Part shown: piece after piece, positions 24,846 through 33,411 of the stretch
Numbering within the stretch: position 1 is the first letter of the stretch
Layout: each line of letters begins with the position of its first letter
Assembly (NCBI RefSeq): GCF_031769195.1
Contig: NZ_JAVHNP010000001.1
Coordinates: 186,001 to 250,000 of the forward strand
Reading direction: 5' to 3'
DNA from: Vreelandella sp031769195
GTDB lineage: Bacteria > Pseudomonadota > Gammaproteobacteria > Pseudomonadales > Halomonadaceae
DNA length: 64,000 nucleotides
Position numbers and translations under genes: made by a program
Notes under the pieces: model-generated
The model's input: only the letters and a program-made list of their open reading frames with translations
What the model was told of the DNA's origin: nothing
The model's database searches: none

Positions 24846-27800
24846 TTAGTGGCCGACTGGCGGCGGCGCTAACACTTCACGGGCACCGTTCGTTCCCATG
24901 GAAGAAACAACACCAGCGCTCTCCATGGCATCGACTAACCGTGCCGCACGGTTATAGCCGATTTTGAAACGGCGCTGCACGGCCGAAATAGACGCTTTAC
25001 GGGTCTCGGTGACAAACTGCACGGCTTCATCATACAGCGCGTCTTGCTCGGCATCGTCGCCATCAACGCCTTCCGCCTCAAGCCCGGTCAACGCCTCTGC
25101 CGACACACCGCCCGATAGAATCTCTTCAATATACTCAGGCTCGCCGCGGCGCTTCCAGTCATCGACCACCCGGTGGACTTCGTCATCATCCACAAAGGCG
25201 CCGTGAACACGGTTAGGCGGCCCGGACCCCGCTGGCAAATAAAGCATATCCCCGTGGCCTAACAGACTCTCTGCGCCGCCCTGATCCAAAATGGTGCGTG
25301 AGTCGATGCGTGACGAGACCTGGAAGGCCATCCTTGAAGGAATATTCGCCTTGATCAGGCCAGTGACCACATCCACCGACGGGCGCTGGGTGGCCAGAAT
25401 CAAATGGATACCTGCCGCCCGAGCCTTTTGCGCCAAACGGGCAATCAGCTCTTCCACCTTTTTACCGACAATCATAAACATATCGGCAAATTCGTCGATG
25501 ACGACCACGATATAAGGCAGCTTTTCAAGAATTGGCGGCGTTTGGTGCATTTCCCAGGGCTGCGGCTCCCACAGTGGGTCGGCTACTTGGGCACCGGCAC
25601 GCTCGGCTTCATCTAAACGTCCATTAAAGCCAGCAATATTGCGCACGCCCATGGCCGCCATCAGCTTATAACGACGCTCCATTTCCGCCACGCACCAACG
25701 CAGGCTGTTGGCCGCTTCTTTCATATCCGTTACTACGGGGGCCAATAGATGCGGGATACCATCGTATACCGACAGCTCCAGCATCTTGGGGTCCACCATG
25801 ATCAGCTTCAGCTCATCGGGCTTGGCCTTAAGCAGCATGGAGATCAACATGGCGTTGACCCCCACTGACTTACCAGAACCGGTGGTACCCGCGACCAGCA
25901 AGTGAGGCATCTTACCTAGGTTCGCCACCACTGGCCCGCCGCCAATATCTTGACCCAGTGCCATCGTCAGCGGTGAGTTCTCCTGCTGATAGCGGTCGGA
26001 GTCGATCACTTCACGCAGGCGGATCATGGCGCGATGCGGGTTGGGAATTTCGATACCCACCGTTGGTCGACCAGGAATGACCTCCACCACGCGAACGCTC
26101 TTCACCATCAGCGAGCGGGCCAAGTCTTTCGCCAAGTTGCTGATCTTCGAAACCTTCACCCCGGCGGCTGGCTTAATTTCAAAGCGCGTAATGACGGGGC
26201 CAGGCCAAGTATCCACCACTTCCGCTTTGACGCCGTACTCCCGCAGCCGAACTTCCAGCAGTTCGGCCATATCCGCCAGCTGCTCATCGGTATAGTTAGG
26301 CTGATGGGGCTCTGGTGGCGTTAGCAACTGCAAACTCGGCACATCGCCTTCGGGCTCTGACAGCGTTTCAAACGCTGGGCGCTGGCTCTGCAGGTGTTCA
26401 ACGGTCCACAGTGTCGGGCCATTATCGGCCTCTTCTTCTACTGGCTCGGTCGAGAACGTCGGCTCATGACGAGAGCTGGCCGCAGGCGCTACGGTTGGTG
26501 CCACAGGACTAACGGGCAGCTCGTCGTCTTCATCGCTTTCCCACATGGGCTCCGGCACCACTTCTGGAACCCGCTCTCGCCGTGGCTCTGCTGCCATAGG
26601 CGGCGCTTGATAAGCAGGCGAGTGGTCGTCGCTGCGTGGCGACACCGGCGCTGGACGTACGGGCTCTGGCTGTGGCTCAACATCACGCTCGGGCTCAGCT
26701 TCTGGCTCGGGGCGGCGGGTGAATGCCGCAGGTTCAGGTGCCGGTGTAGGTTCAGGTACTGGCTCATCCCGGAAAGCCCTCAGCGGTACAGAGGCGGCAT
26801 AAGGCTCATCATCGTGCGCTTCTGGCGTCGGTACTGAATCGGCCGGCATACTCGTTAGCGAGATGGGGTCCTCAACCGGCACCTTAGGTGTAAGTACAGG
26901 CGTAGGTGTAGGCGCAGGCTCGGCCGCCGCTTGAACGGGCTCTGGCGAAGGTTCGCTTACAGGGCTTTTCACAGAGGCTTGAACAGGCGCTTGTTCAGGC
27001 TCTTCCACTGGCGCGGGCGCAGGCTCCGCTTCTTTAGCAGATAACGGCATCAGCGGCTCGCTGGGCGAGTCGGGTTCAGGCGCAGGCTTAGCAGCCTCCG
27101 GCTCCGGCATGACAGTCGCTGGTGCTGGCGAACGGTGATGAGCTGTCGCATGGCGCTCGCTCAGTAGCGAGGCGGCCTCCCAGGGAATGGAGGTATCCGT
27201 CACAGAGGGAGCCTCTTGCGACTCCTCTTCTGGGGCTGAGAAGCTCGGCTCGCGGCGCTCGCGTCGGCCTGTCGGTGAACGCTCACTCGCGGCTGTGCGC
27301 TCCGACGGTGCAGCTGCTACGCTGGCACGCGGCGCAACCTTCACGATGGGCGTCTCTTCTTCCTCATCCACGGCGTCGGTGCTGGTATCGCTAGGCTCGG
27401 CCCACGAGCGCTGCTTCACTTTTTTGGAAGCGGCTTTCGCGGCTGCACGCACGGAGGCACGCTCAGCCCGCTTCTCGCGGCCTTTGGCACGGCGGGCACT
27501 AAACCAGCCGCCAAGACGGCACAGCCTTCGCCCGACCTCATCGGCAACCTGCAACCACGACATACCGCTAAACAGCGGGAAACCGATGAGGATCAGCGCC
27601 GCGGCAATCAACCCCACCCCGCCGCTACTGACCAGCGGTTTCAACGTGCCAACAAGACCTTCCCCTAAAATGCCGCCTGAGGCATAGGGAAGGATGCTAT
27701 CCGGGTGATAGAAATGCAGCGCCCCCAGCATGGTCGTGCCGAACATCAACAGCACTAACCCACCGGCCCGCACAGCTATCGCGACGGGGTCGAGCTCGAA

Positions 27801-28184
27801 ACGCACCTGGCGTGAGCGCATCAGCCACCAAGCGGCATAGCCAAACATACCGGGCCACCACAGGGCACTGGCCCCGAGGAGTGAATAAAGCACGTCAGCA
27901 AGCCAAGCACCGACAGGGCCCATCCAGTTGCGCACGTCGGTTTCAGGGCCTTGGTAAGACCAGCCGGGGTCGGCGGGGTGATAGCTAAATAGCGCTAATA
28001 ACAAAAAGACGCAGAGCGCCAGCATAACCACGACCACCCCTTCACGGGCGGAACCTTGCAGGCGCAAGCCAACCCGGCGCGCTTTATCCTTTGCGGCGTT
28101 CACCCGCGTCGATGAACTGGTACTCGATGGTGACTGACGCGACTGTCGCTGCGTTCGCTTGTCTACCGCCTTATTTACTTTCAA
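24846..28184 (-). CDS. ftsK: DNA translocase FtsK
   Basis: FtsK anchors at the division septum and pumps DNA to bring dif sites to XerCD. The 1112-residue protein has four to five N-terminal membrane segments (residues about 45-215). A long linker rich in Pro, Glu and Ala follows (about 225-610). The RecA-type motor has Walker A GTTGSGKS at 766-773 and Walker B IVVVIDEFAD. The C-terminal gamma winged helix (ISAVQRRFKIGYNRAARLVD) reads KOPS sequences. The start is a TTG at 28184 with GGGAG at good spacing; no ATG gives the N-terminal basic segment. It is divergent from aat. Confidence 0.96.
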   Translation of the reverse strand: MKVNKAVDKRTQRQSRQSPSSTSSSTRVNAAKDKARRVGLRLQGSAREGVVVVMLALCVFLLLALFSYHPADPGWSYQGPETDVRNWMGPVGAWLADVLYSLLGASALWWPGMFGYAAWWLMRSRQVRFELDPVAIAVRAGGLVLLMFGTTMLGALHFYHPDSILPYASGGILGEGLVGTLKPLVSSGGVGLIAAALILIGFPLFSGMSWLQVADEVGRRLCRLGGWFSARRAKGREKRAERASVRAAAKAASKKVKQRSWAEPSDTSTDAVDEEEETPIVKVAPRASVAAAPSERTAASERSPTGRRERREPSFSAPEEESQEAPSVTDTSIPWEAASLLSERHATAHHRSPAPATVMPEPEAAKPAPEPDSPSEPLMPLSAKEAEPAPAPVEEPEQAPVQASVKSPVSEPSPEPVQAAAEPAPTPTPVLTPKVPVEDPISLTSMPADSVPTPEAHDDEPYAASVPLRAFRDEPVPEPTPAPEPAAFTRRPEPEAEPERDVEPQPEPVRPAPVSPRSDDHSPAYQAPPMAAEPRRERVPEVVPEPMWESDEDDELPVSPVAPTVAPAASSRHEPTFSTEPVEEEADNGPTLWTVEHLQSQRPAFETLSEPEGDVPSLQLLTPPEPHQPNYTDEQLADMAELLEVRLREYGVKAEVVDTWPGPVITRFEIKPAAGVKVSKISNLAKDLARSLMVKSVRVVEVIPGRPTVGIEIPNPHRAMIRLREVIDSDRYQQENSPLTMALGQDIGGGPVVANLGKMPHLLVAGTTGSGKSVGVNAMLISMLLKAKPDELKLIMVDPKMLELSVYDGIPHLLAPVVTDMKEAANSLRWCVAEMERRYKLMAAMGVRNIAGFNGRLDEAERAGAQVADPLWEPQPWEMHQTPPILEKLPYIVVVIDEFADMFMIVGKKVEELIARLAQKARAAGIHLILATQRPSVDVVTGLIKANIPSRMAFQVSSRIDSRTILDQGGAESLLGHGDMLYLPAGSGPPNRVHGAFVDDDEVHRVVDDWKRRGEPEYIEEILSGGVSAEALTGLEAEGVDGDDAEQDALYDEAVQFVTETRKASISAVQRRFKIGYNRAARLVDAMESAGVVSSMGTNGAREVLAPPPVGH

Positions 28185-28301
28185 GCGATTCTCCCTTTAC
28201 ACCACACGGTGTCTTTAATCCACTTGCGAGTTTGCATCATACCGAGCATCCTTCCGCCGTCACAGCGCTTCTATAGAAGCCTCTCGCAACAGGAGCAAGC
28301 G

Positions 28302-29051
28302 ATGCTACCTTGGCTCTCATCGCCACACCCTTACTTTCCATCTACCGAACAGGCGTTAGCGACGCCCAACGGCCTCCTAGCCGCCGGTGGAGAGCTTACA
28401 CCAGCCTGGCTGGTTGACGCTTACCGGAAAGGCATCTTTCCTTGGTACAGCGACGATGACCCTATTTTATGGTGGAGCCCTGACCCACGCATGATACTGC
28501 TACCGGCACAGTTTAAACGACGCCGCAGCCTAGCTAAACGGCTGCGACATGGTGGCTTCAGCGTGACCATAGATCAACAGTTCAGCCAAGTGATTGAGGC
28601 GTGTGCAGCGCCGCGCAACGATGAACCCGGCACCTGGATTAATCCCGATATGCGCCGTGCCTACCAGCGTCTCCATGAGCTGGGTATCGCCCATAGTATT
28701 GAAGTGCACCACAGCGGCGAGCTGGTCGGCGGGCTGTATGGGTTGGCCATGGGGCCAGTGTTCTTTGGTGAATCGATGTTCTCACGCCAGCCCGACGCTT
28801 CCAAAATTGCGCTGGCCCATTTGGCAGATGCCATGCAACGCCACGGCGGTGAGCTCATCGACTGCCAAATGCACACGCCGCATTTGGAAAGCCTGGGGGC
28901 AACAACAGTCGCTCGCAGCACGTTCATCAACTATCTTGAACAGTGGTTGCCAGAAAAAGCGTTTCATTTACCATCAACTGCTCATCAGACGCCGTCCGTG
29001 CCTGCCTCGCCGTGGCTTGCGGCGATACCATCAGACGCTAACGCACCGTGA
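28302..29051 (+). CDS. aat: Leucyl/phenylalanyl-tRNA-protein transferase Aat
   Basis: Aat transfers Leu or Phe from tRNA to proteins with N-terminal Arg or Lys, marking them for ClpS-ClpAP. The 249-residue protein has the signature motifs GLLAAGGELTPAWLVDAYRKGIFPW (in part), WWSPDPRMIL, and GGLYGLAMGPVFFGESMFS, and a C-terminal IDCQMHTPHLESLGA. The ATG at 28302 follows CAGGAGCAAGCG; the frame is open upstream but has no family similarity there. bpt starts 31 bp downstream, forming a two-gene N-degron unit. Confidence 0.97.
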   Translation: MLPWLSSPHPYFPSTEQALATPNGLLAAGGELTPAWLVDAYRKGIFPWYSDDDPILWWSPDPRMILLPAQFKRRRSLAKRLRHGGFSVTIDQQFSQVIEACAAPRNDEPGTWINPDMRRAYQRLHELGIAHSIEVHHSGELVGGLYGLAMGPVFFGESMFSRQPDASKIALAHLADAMQRHGGELIDCQMHTPHLESLGATTVARSTFINYLEQWLPEKAFHLPSTAHQTPSVPASPWLAAIPSDANAP

Positions 29052-29082
29052 CCGCGCTGTTTTTTCACCAAGGAGGCAAGCC

Positions 29083-29817
29083 GTGAGTAGTAACGCTCCT
29101 CGCCGCCCCGTGCGGGATTTGCGCTTCTTCCTAACCGTTCCTCATGCCTGTAGTTATCTTCCTGGCAAAGAGGCTACTACGCTGTTTTTAGACCCCCAGG
29201 AGTCACCGATGCCGGGGGTATACGATTCGCTCTCTTTGCTGGGCTTTCGGCGTAGCGGACGCCACTTATACCGCCCCCACTGCGAAGGTTGCAACGCCTG
29301 TCGTTCAGTGCGTATCCCGGTGGGCGAATTTAGCGCCAGTCGTACCCAGCGAAAAGTTTGGCAGCGCAATGCTGATATTGAAACCCGCGTGATCGCCGCG
29401 CGCTTCGATGCAAACCATTACGCGCTGTACGCTGACTATATTCGCCAGCGCCATGCTGACGGCGATATGTATCCGCCCAGCCGCGAACAGTACCGCACCT
29501 TCCTCACGCTTGAAGAACCCTATGCGCATCTAATGGAGATGTACCTGGAAGATGAGCTGGTGGCCGTGGCGGCCTTTGACCAGCTAGAGCACGGCCTATC
29601 GGCTATTTACACCTTTTTTAAAGTCGATTCAACGCTGGATAAGCGCTCACTCGGCACCTTTGCCATTTTAAAGCTGATTGCGCTCTGCCAGGACAAAAAG
29701 CTGCCCCACCTCTATCTTGGCTACTGGATTGAGGAGTGCCGCAAGATGCGTTACAAACAGGCTTTTTCACCCATTGAGCTGCTCGACGGGCGACACTGGC
29801 GTCCTTTAATTCGCTAA
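29083..29817 (+). CDS. bpt: Bacterial leucyl-tRNA--aspartate/glutamate protein transferase Bpt (Ate homologue)
   Basis: Bpt adds Leu to proteins with N-terminal Asp or Glu; it is homologous to eukaryotic arginyl transferase ATE1 and is often annotated Ate. The 244-residue protein has the N-terminal cysteine cluster typical of the family (CEGCNACRSVRIPV near residue 70) and the C-terminal ATE domain with YTFFKVDSTLDKRSLG and YLGYWIEECRKMRYK. The start is a GTG at 29083 after AAGGAGG; the frame is open far upstream, but that part overlaps aat. It is followed by infA after about 140 bp. Confidence 0.95.
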   Translation: MSSNAPRRPVRDLRFFLTVPHACSYLPGKEATTLFLDPQESPMPGVYDSLSLLGFRRSGRHLYRPHCEGCNACRSVRIPVGEFSASRTQRKVWQRNADIETRVIAARFDANHYALYADYIRQRHADGDMYPPSREQYRTFLTLEEPYAHLMEMYLEDELVAVAAFDQLEHGLSAIYTFFKVDSTLDKRSLGTFAILKLIALCQDKKLPHLYLGYWIEECRKMRYKQAFSPIELLDGRHWRPLIR

Positions 29818-29955
29818 TCTGGCCAGCTTTTTTGCCTTGACGGCAGGCTTACGGCACAATATAGCGCTGTTTCTTAGGCGCGCAGGTTTGTGCCAACGCT
29901 TATTGAAGCAATCATTCGACTAACCACGATGTAAAATAAGTGAGGATCTGCCTAT

Positions 29956-30174
29956 ATGGCACGCGAAGATCATATTGAAATGGAAGGCGTTATTGTTGAT
30001 ACCCTTCCCAATACCATGTTCCGGGTTGAGCTAGAAAACGGCCACGTCGTCACTGCTCATATCTCTGGCAAAATGCGTAAAAACTACATCCGCATTCTGA
30101 CCGGCGATAAGGTGAAAGTAGAGCTAACACCTTACGATCTTTCCAAAGGCCGTATTGTTTACCGCTCGCGCTAA
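29956..30174 (+). CDS. infA: Translation initiation factor IF-1
   Basis: IF-1 binds the A site of the 30S subunit during initiation. The 72-residue protein is a single OB-fold of exactly the usual length. It has the conserved stretches MEGVIVDTLPNTMFRVELENG (in part), GKMRKNYIRILTGDKVKVELTPYDL (in part) and a final IVYRSR. It lies in the conserved position between bpt and clpA. The usual tRNA-Ser gene of enterobacteria is not next to it. Confidence 0.98.
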   Translation: MAREDHIEMEGVIVDTLPNTMFRVELENGHVVTAHISGKMRKNYIRILTGDKVKVELTPYDLSKGRIVYRSR

Positions 30175-30364
30175 GCCTTGATACCGCCTTCAAGCACTGG
30201 CCTGTGCAAGCAACTCTTGCAAGTACAGACATGCCTAATAGCTGCTTTTAGTATCGCGTAATAACGGCGCCGCTCCCTGGAAACGACAACGCCCCGTCGA
30301 AGACAGGGCGCTGTGCGTTACAGGGTGAAGCAGTTAATGCTAGTTGGTCATCTTAGCGCCCTTT

Positions 30365-32641
30365 TCAGGGCGCATCTGCCATTTCCGACTCTGTCGACAG
30401 GTGTAACTCACCATCTTCCAGGCTGACATGCACGATCCCACCGTGTTCTGCCAGTTCGCCAAACAGAATCATCTCCGCTAACGGCTTCTTGAGCTTCTCT
30501 TGAATCAAGCGAGCCATTGGCCTTGCACCCATATCCGGATCGTAGCCCTTCTCAGCCAGCCAATCACGCGCTATATCATCAACATCCAGCTGTACGCGCT
30601 TCTCGTCTAGCTGTGCCTGTAGCTCAATCAAGAATTTATCGACCACGTTACGCACCACCGAGGTGGGCAGCGCATGGAACTGGATAATGCCGTCCAAACG
30701 GTTGCGGAACTCAGGCGAGAAGGTGCGGCGAATCACTTCCATGGCATCGGTAGAGTGATCCTGATTCTGGAAGCCAATAGAGCGACGCGATACCTGCTCT
30801 GCCCCTGCGTTAGACGTCATAATCAAAATCACGTGACGGAAGTCCGCTTCGCGGCCGTTATTATCCGTCAGGCGACCGTGATCCATCACTTGCAGCAGCA
30901 GGTTAAAGACTTCTGGATGAGCTTTTTCAATCTCATCAAGCAGAAGAACACAGTGCGGCTGCTTGGTAACCGCTTCCGTTAACAGGCCTCCTTGGTCGTA
31001 ACCCACATAGCCGGGAGGCGCACCGATCAAACGCGATACAGTGTGACGTTCCATGTACTCAGACATATCAAAGCGGACAAGCTCAATACCCATGATATGT
31101 GCAAGCTGTTTGGCGACTTCCGTTTTACCGACACCGGTTGGGCCAGCAAACAAGAAGTTACCCACCGGTTTGTCAGGCGACTTCAGCCCCGCACGGGAGA
31201 GCTTGATGGCGGCAGACAGAGAGTCAATCGCCTCATCCTGCCCAAACACCAGCATTTTCAGATCGCGGTCTAACTTCTCAAGCTGCTTGCGATCCGAGCT
31301 TGATACGCTCTTCGGCGGGATCCGGGCAATCGACGCGACCACTGCTTCTACCTGCTCCACGTCGATCGTGTTAGCGCGCACCTCCAGCGGCAGCATACGC
31401 TGATGGGCGCCTGCCTCATCAATAACATCAATGGCCTTATCAGGCAGGAAACGATCATTGATGTAGCGATCCGCCAAACGAGCAGCACTCTCTAGGGCAC
31501 CATCCGTGTACTTCAGTTCGTGGTGCTCTTCAAAGCGCGAACGCAGCCCTTTAAGGATCTTGATGGTGTCTTCCACAGACGGAGCCAGCACATCGACTTT
31601 TTGGAAGCGACGTGCCAGCGCACGGTCTTTTTCGAAGATTCCGCGAAACTCTTGGAAGGTAGTCGACCCGATGCAACGCAGCTCGCCGGAAGAGAGCAGC
31701 GGTTTCAGCAGGTTAGACGCATCCATCACGCCACCCGAGGCCGCACCGGCACCAATCACAGTGTGGATCTCGTCAATAAATAGGATAGCGTTGGGCTGTT
31801 TACGCAACTCGCCCAGCAGGCTTTTCAGGCGCTTTTCAAAATCGCCACGGTACTTGGTACCGGCCAGCAGTGCGCCCATATCCAGTGAGTAAACCACCGC
31901 GTCAGCGATAACATCGGGCACATCTTCTTCGACGATACGCTTGGCTAAACCTTCGGCAATAGCGGTTTTACCCACACCGGCTTCACCGACTAACAGCGGG
32001 TTATTTTTACGACGACGCGCCAAAATTTGCACTACGCGTTCAAGCTCATGGTCGCGGCCAATCAGAGGGTCGATTTTACCCTGACGCGCCTGCTCGTTGA
32101 GGTTGGTAGCGTAGCCGGTCAACGGATGAGCAGCCCCTTCGGCACTGCCCTCTTCAGCGTCGTCACTCTCTTGAGAAGAGGGAGAGGGCGACGGGCCATG
32201 ACCAGAGACTTTAGAAATGCCGTGGGCGATGTAATTGACCGCATCGACCCGCGCCACGCTCTGCTGTTTCAGGAAATAAACCGCTTGGCTCTCTTGCTCA
32301 GAAAAGATAGCAACCAGCACGTTAGCGCCCGTCACTTCGCTCTTTCCAGAAGATTGAACATGGAATACAGCACGCTGCAGCACGCGCTGGAAGCCCAGCG
32401 TTGGCTGCGTTTCGCGATCACCCTGACCCTCAGGGATCAGCGGCGTGGTCGAGTTAATAAAATCCTGCAGATCGGACCGCAGCTTGTCGAGGTTTGCCCC
32501 ACACGCTTTCAGCACATCGACCGCGGAAGCATTGTCCAGCAGCGCTAGCAACAGGTGCTCTACGGTCATGAATTCGTGGCGCTTTGAGCGAGCCACGGTG
32601 AAGGCCGTGTTCAGGGTCAGTTCAAGTTCTTTGCTCAGCAT
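30365..32641 (-). CDS. clpA: ATP-dependent Clp protease ATP-binding subunit ClpA
   Basis: ClpA is the AAA+ unfoldase that feeds substrates, including ClpS-bound N-degrons, to ClpP. The 758-residue protein matches E. coli (758). It has the N-terminal double Clp repeat (about 1-140), an acidic Ser-rich linker, and two AAA+ modules with Walker A GEAGVGKT at 219-226 and GPTGVGKT at 500-507. The ClpP-binding loop appears as IGF near residue 620. clpS lies about 150 bp upstream on the same strand. A stem with arms GCGCCCT and AGGGCGC spans the stop codon but has no U-run. Confidence 0.98.
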   Translation of the reverse strand: MLSKELELTLNTAFTVARSKRHEFMTVEHLLLALLDNASAVDVLKACGANLDKLRSDLQDFINSTTPLIPEGQGDRETQPTLGFQRVLQRAVFHVQSSGKSEVTGANVLVAIFSEQESQAVYFLKQQSVARVDAVNYIAHGISKVSGHGPSPSPSSQESDDAEEGSAEGAAHPLTGYATNLNEQARQGKIDPLIGRDHELERVVQILARRRKNNPLLVGEAGVGKTAIAEGLAKRIVEEDVPDVIADAVVYSLDMGALLAGTKYRGDFEKRLKSLLGELRKQPNAILFIDEIHTVIGAGAASGGVMDASNLLKPLLSSGELRCIGSTTFQEFRGIFEKDRALARRFQKVDVLAPSVEDTIKILKGLRSRFEEHHELKYTDGALESAARLADRYINDRFLPDKAIDVIDEAGAHQRMLPLEVRANTIDVEQVEAVVASIARIPPKSVSSSDRKQLEKLDRDLKMLVFGQDEAIDSLSAAIKLSRAGLKSPDKPVGNFLFAGPTGVGKTEVAKQLAHIMGIELVRFDMSEYMERHTVSRLIGAPPGYVGYDQGGLLTEAVTKQPHCVLLLDEIEKAHPEVFNLLLQVMDHGRLTDNNGREADFRHVILIMTSNAGAEQVSRRSIGFQNQDHSTDAMEVIRRTFSPEFRNRLDGIIQFHALPTSVVRNVVDKFLIELQAQLDEKRVQLDVDDIARDWLAEKGYDPDMGARPMARLIQEKLKKPLAEMILFGELAEHGGIVHVSLEDGELHLSTESEMADAP

Positions 32642-32794
32642 GGCAGTCCCCTTTTCGCTACTACCTAGGGCATATTGCCACCTAGGGCTTGCGTCGGATC
32701 AGTTTAATCGACCGGCACTTTCAACATCGGGTACAAACGGCGTGGTTGCAAGCCCCTGTGCTACTTTTTTTCAACGCTGCTCACTGCAATACGC

Positions 32795-33166
32795 TCAGTC
32801 AGCAGCTTCGATATCACACATTAGCGGGTGCTCGCACTCACGGGCATACTCGTTCACTTGATAACTTTTAGTTTCAGCGATGTCTCGGGTAAAAATGCCG
32901 CAGGTCGCTTTCCCTTGCGTGTGTACGGCTAGCATCACCTGCACAGCTTTTTCGCTATCCATATTAAAAAAACCTTGCAGCACCTCAACGACAAACTCCA
33001 TCGGGGTGTAGTCATCATTGTGCAGCACCACTTTGTACAGAGGTGGCTGCGCCAACGCTGGCTCAGCTGACTGCACCGCTAGGTCGTCGTCATGCTCAGG
33101 CATGCCTGGGCGCGTCATACCTGCCTTTACGGTGGCCGCCAAGTAAGGGCTTTCTGTATTAAACAT
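32795..33166 (-). CDS. clpS: ClpS adaptor for N-degron substrates
   Basis: ClpS binds N-terminal Leu, Phe, Trp and Tyr and hands the proteins to ClpA. The core has the substrate-pocket motif VVLHNDDYTPMEFV, LAVHTQGKATCGIF and the final EHPLMCDI. The N-terminal extension is longer than in E. coli (106 residues). I chose the ATG at 33166, giving 123 residues; a TTG three codons upstream and an ATG at residue 17 of this reading are alternatives, and no start has a clear ribosome-binding site. No cspD gene lies between clpS and icd, unlike in Pseudomonas. Confidence 0.94.
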   Translation of the reverse strand: MFNTESPYLAATVKAGMTRPGMPEHDDDLAVQSAEPALAQPPLYKVVLHNDDYTPMEFVVEVLQGFFNMDSEKAVQVMLAVHTQGKATCGIFTRDIAETKSYQVNEYARECEHPLMCDIEAAD

Positions 33167-33340
33167 AAGCAGCAAGGGTCATCTTCTCTCGGCTGACGGG
33201 CGATGGCTTACACGTAAGGCGGTGTGCGAATACAACGGATCTTCGCACTGATCAGTTGTACACACACCAATCTGCTGTATAAGACGCGCCACATCAACAA
33301 GGGTTCATGAAAAAATGCAAATTATCACATTGAGGCAAAC

Positions 33341-33371
33341 AAAAAACCCCTGCCCGCAAAGCAGGCAGGGG
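33341..33371 (-). terminator. Rho-independent terminator after icd
   Basis: Arms CCCCTGCC and GGCAGGGG, extended inward by GC pairs, enclose a short loop. On the minus strand the stem runs into six U residues. It is 41 bp beyond the icd stop and upstream of clpS. Confidence 0.88.
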
Positions 33372-33411
33372 GTGCAAGCCAACGCAGTGCGTGTGGCTAA
33401 ACGCGGAGCAC

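Noticed and set aside
30288..30311. Hairpin between infA and clpA as a terminator
   Set aside because: The stem has mismatches and no U-run on either strand, so I did not list it as a terminator.
30175..30364. Possible tRNA gene after infA
   Set aside because: Enterobacteria have a tRNA-Ser near here, but I find no cloverleaf, T-loop GGTTCGA-type sequence or CCA end.
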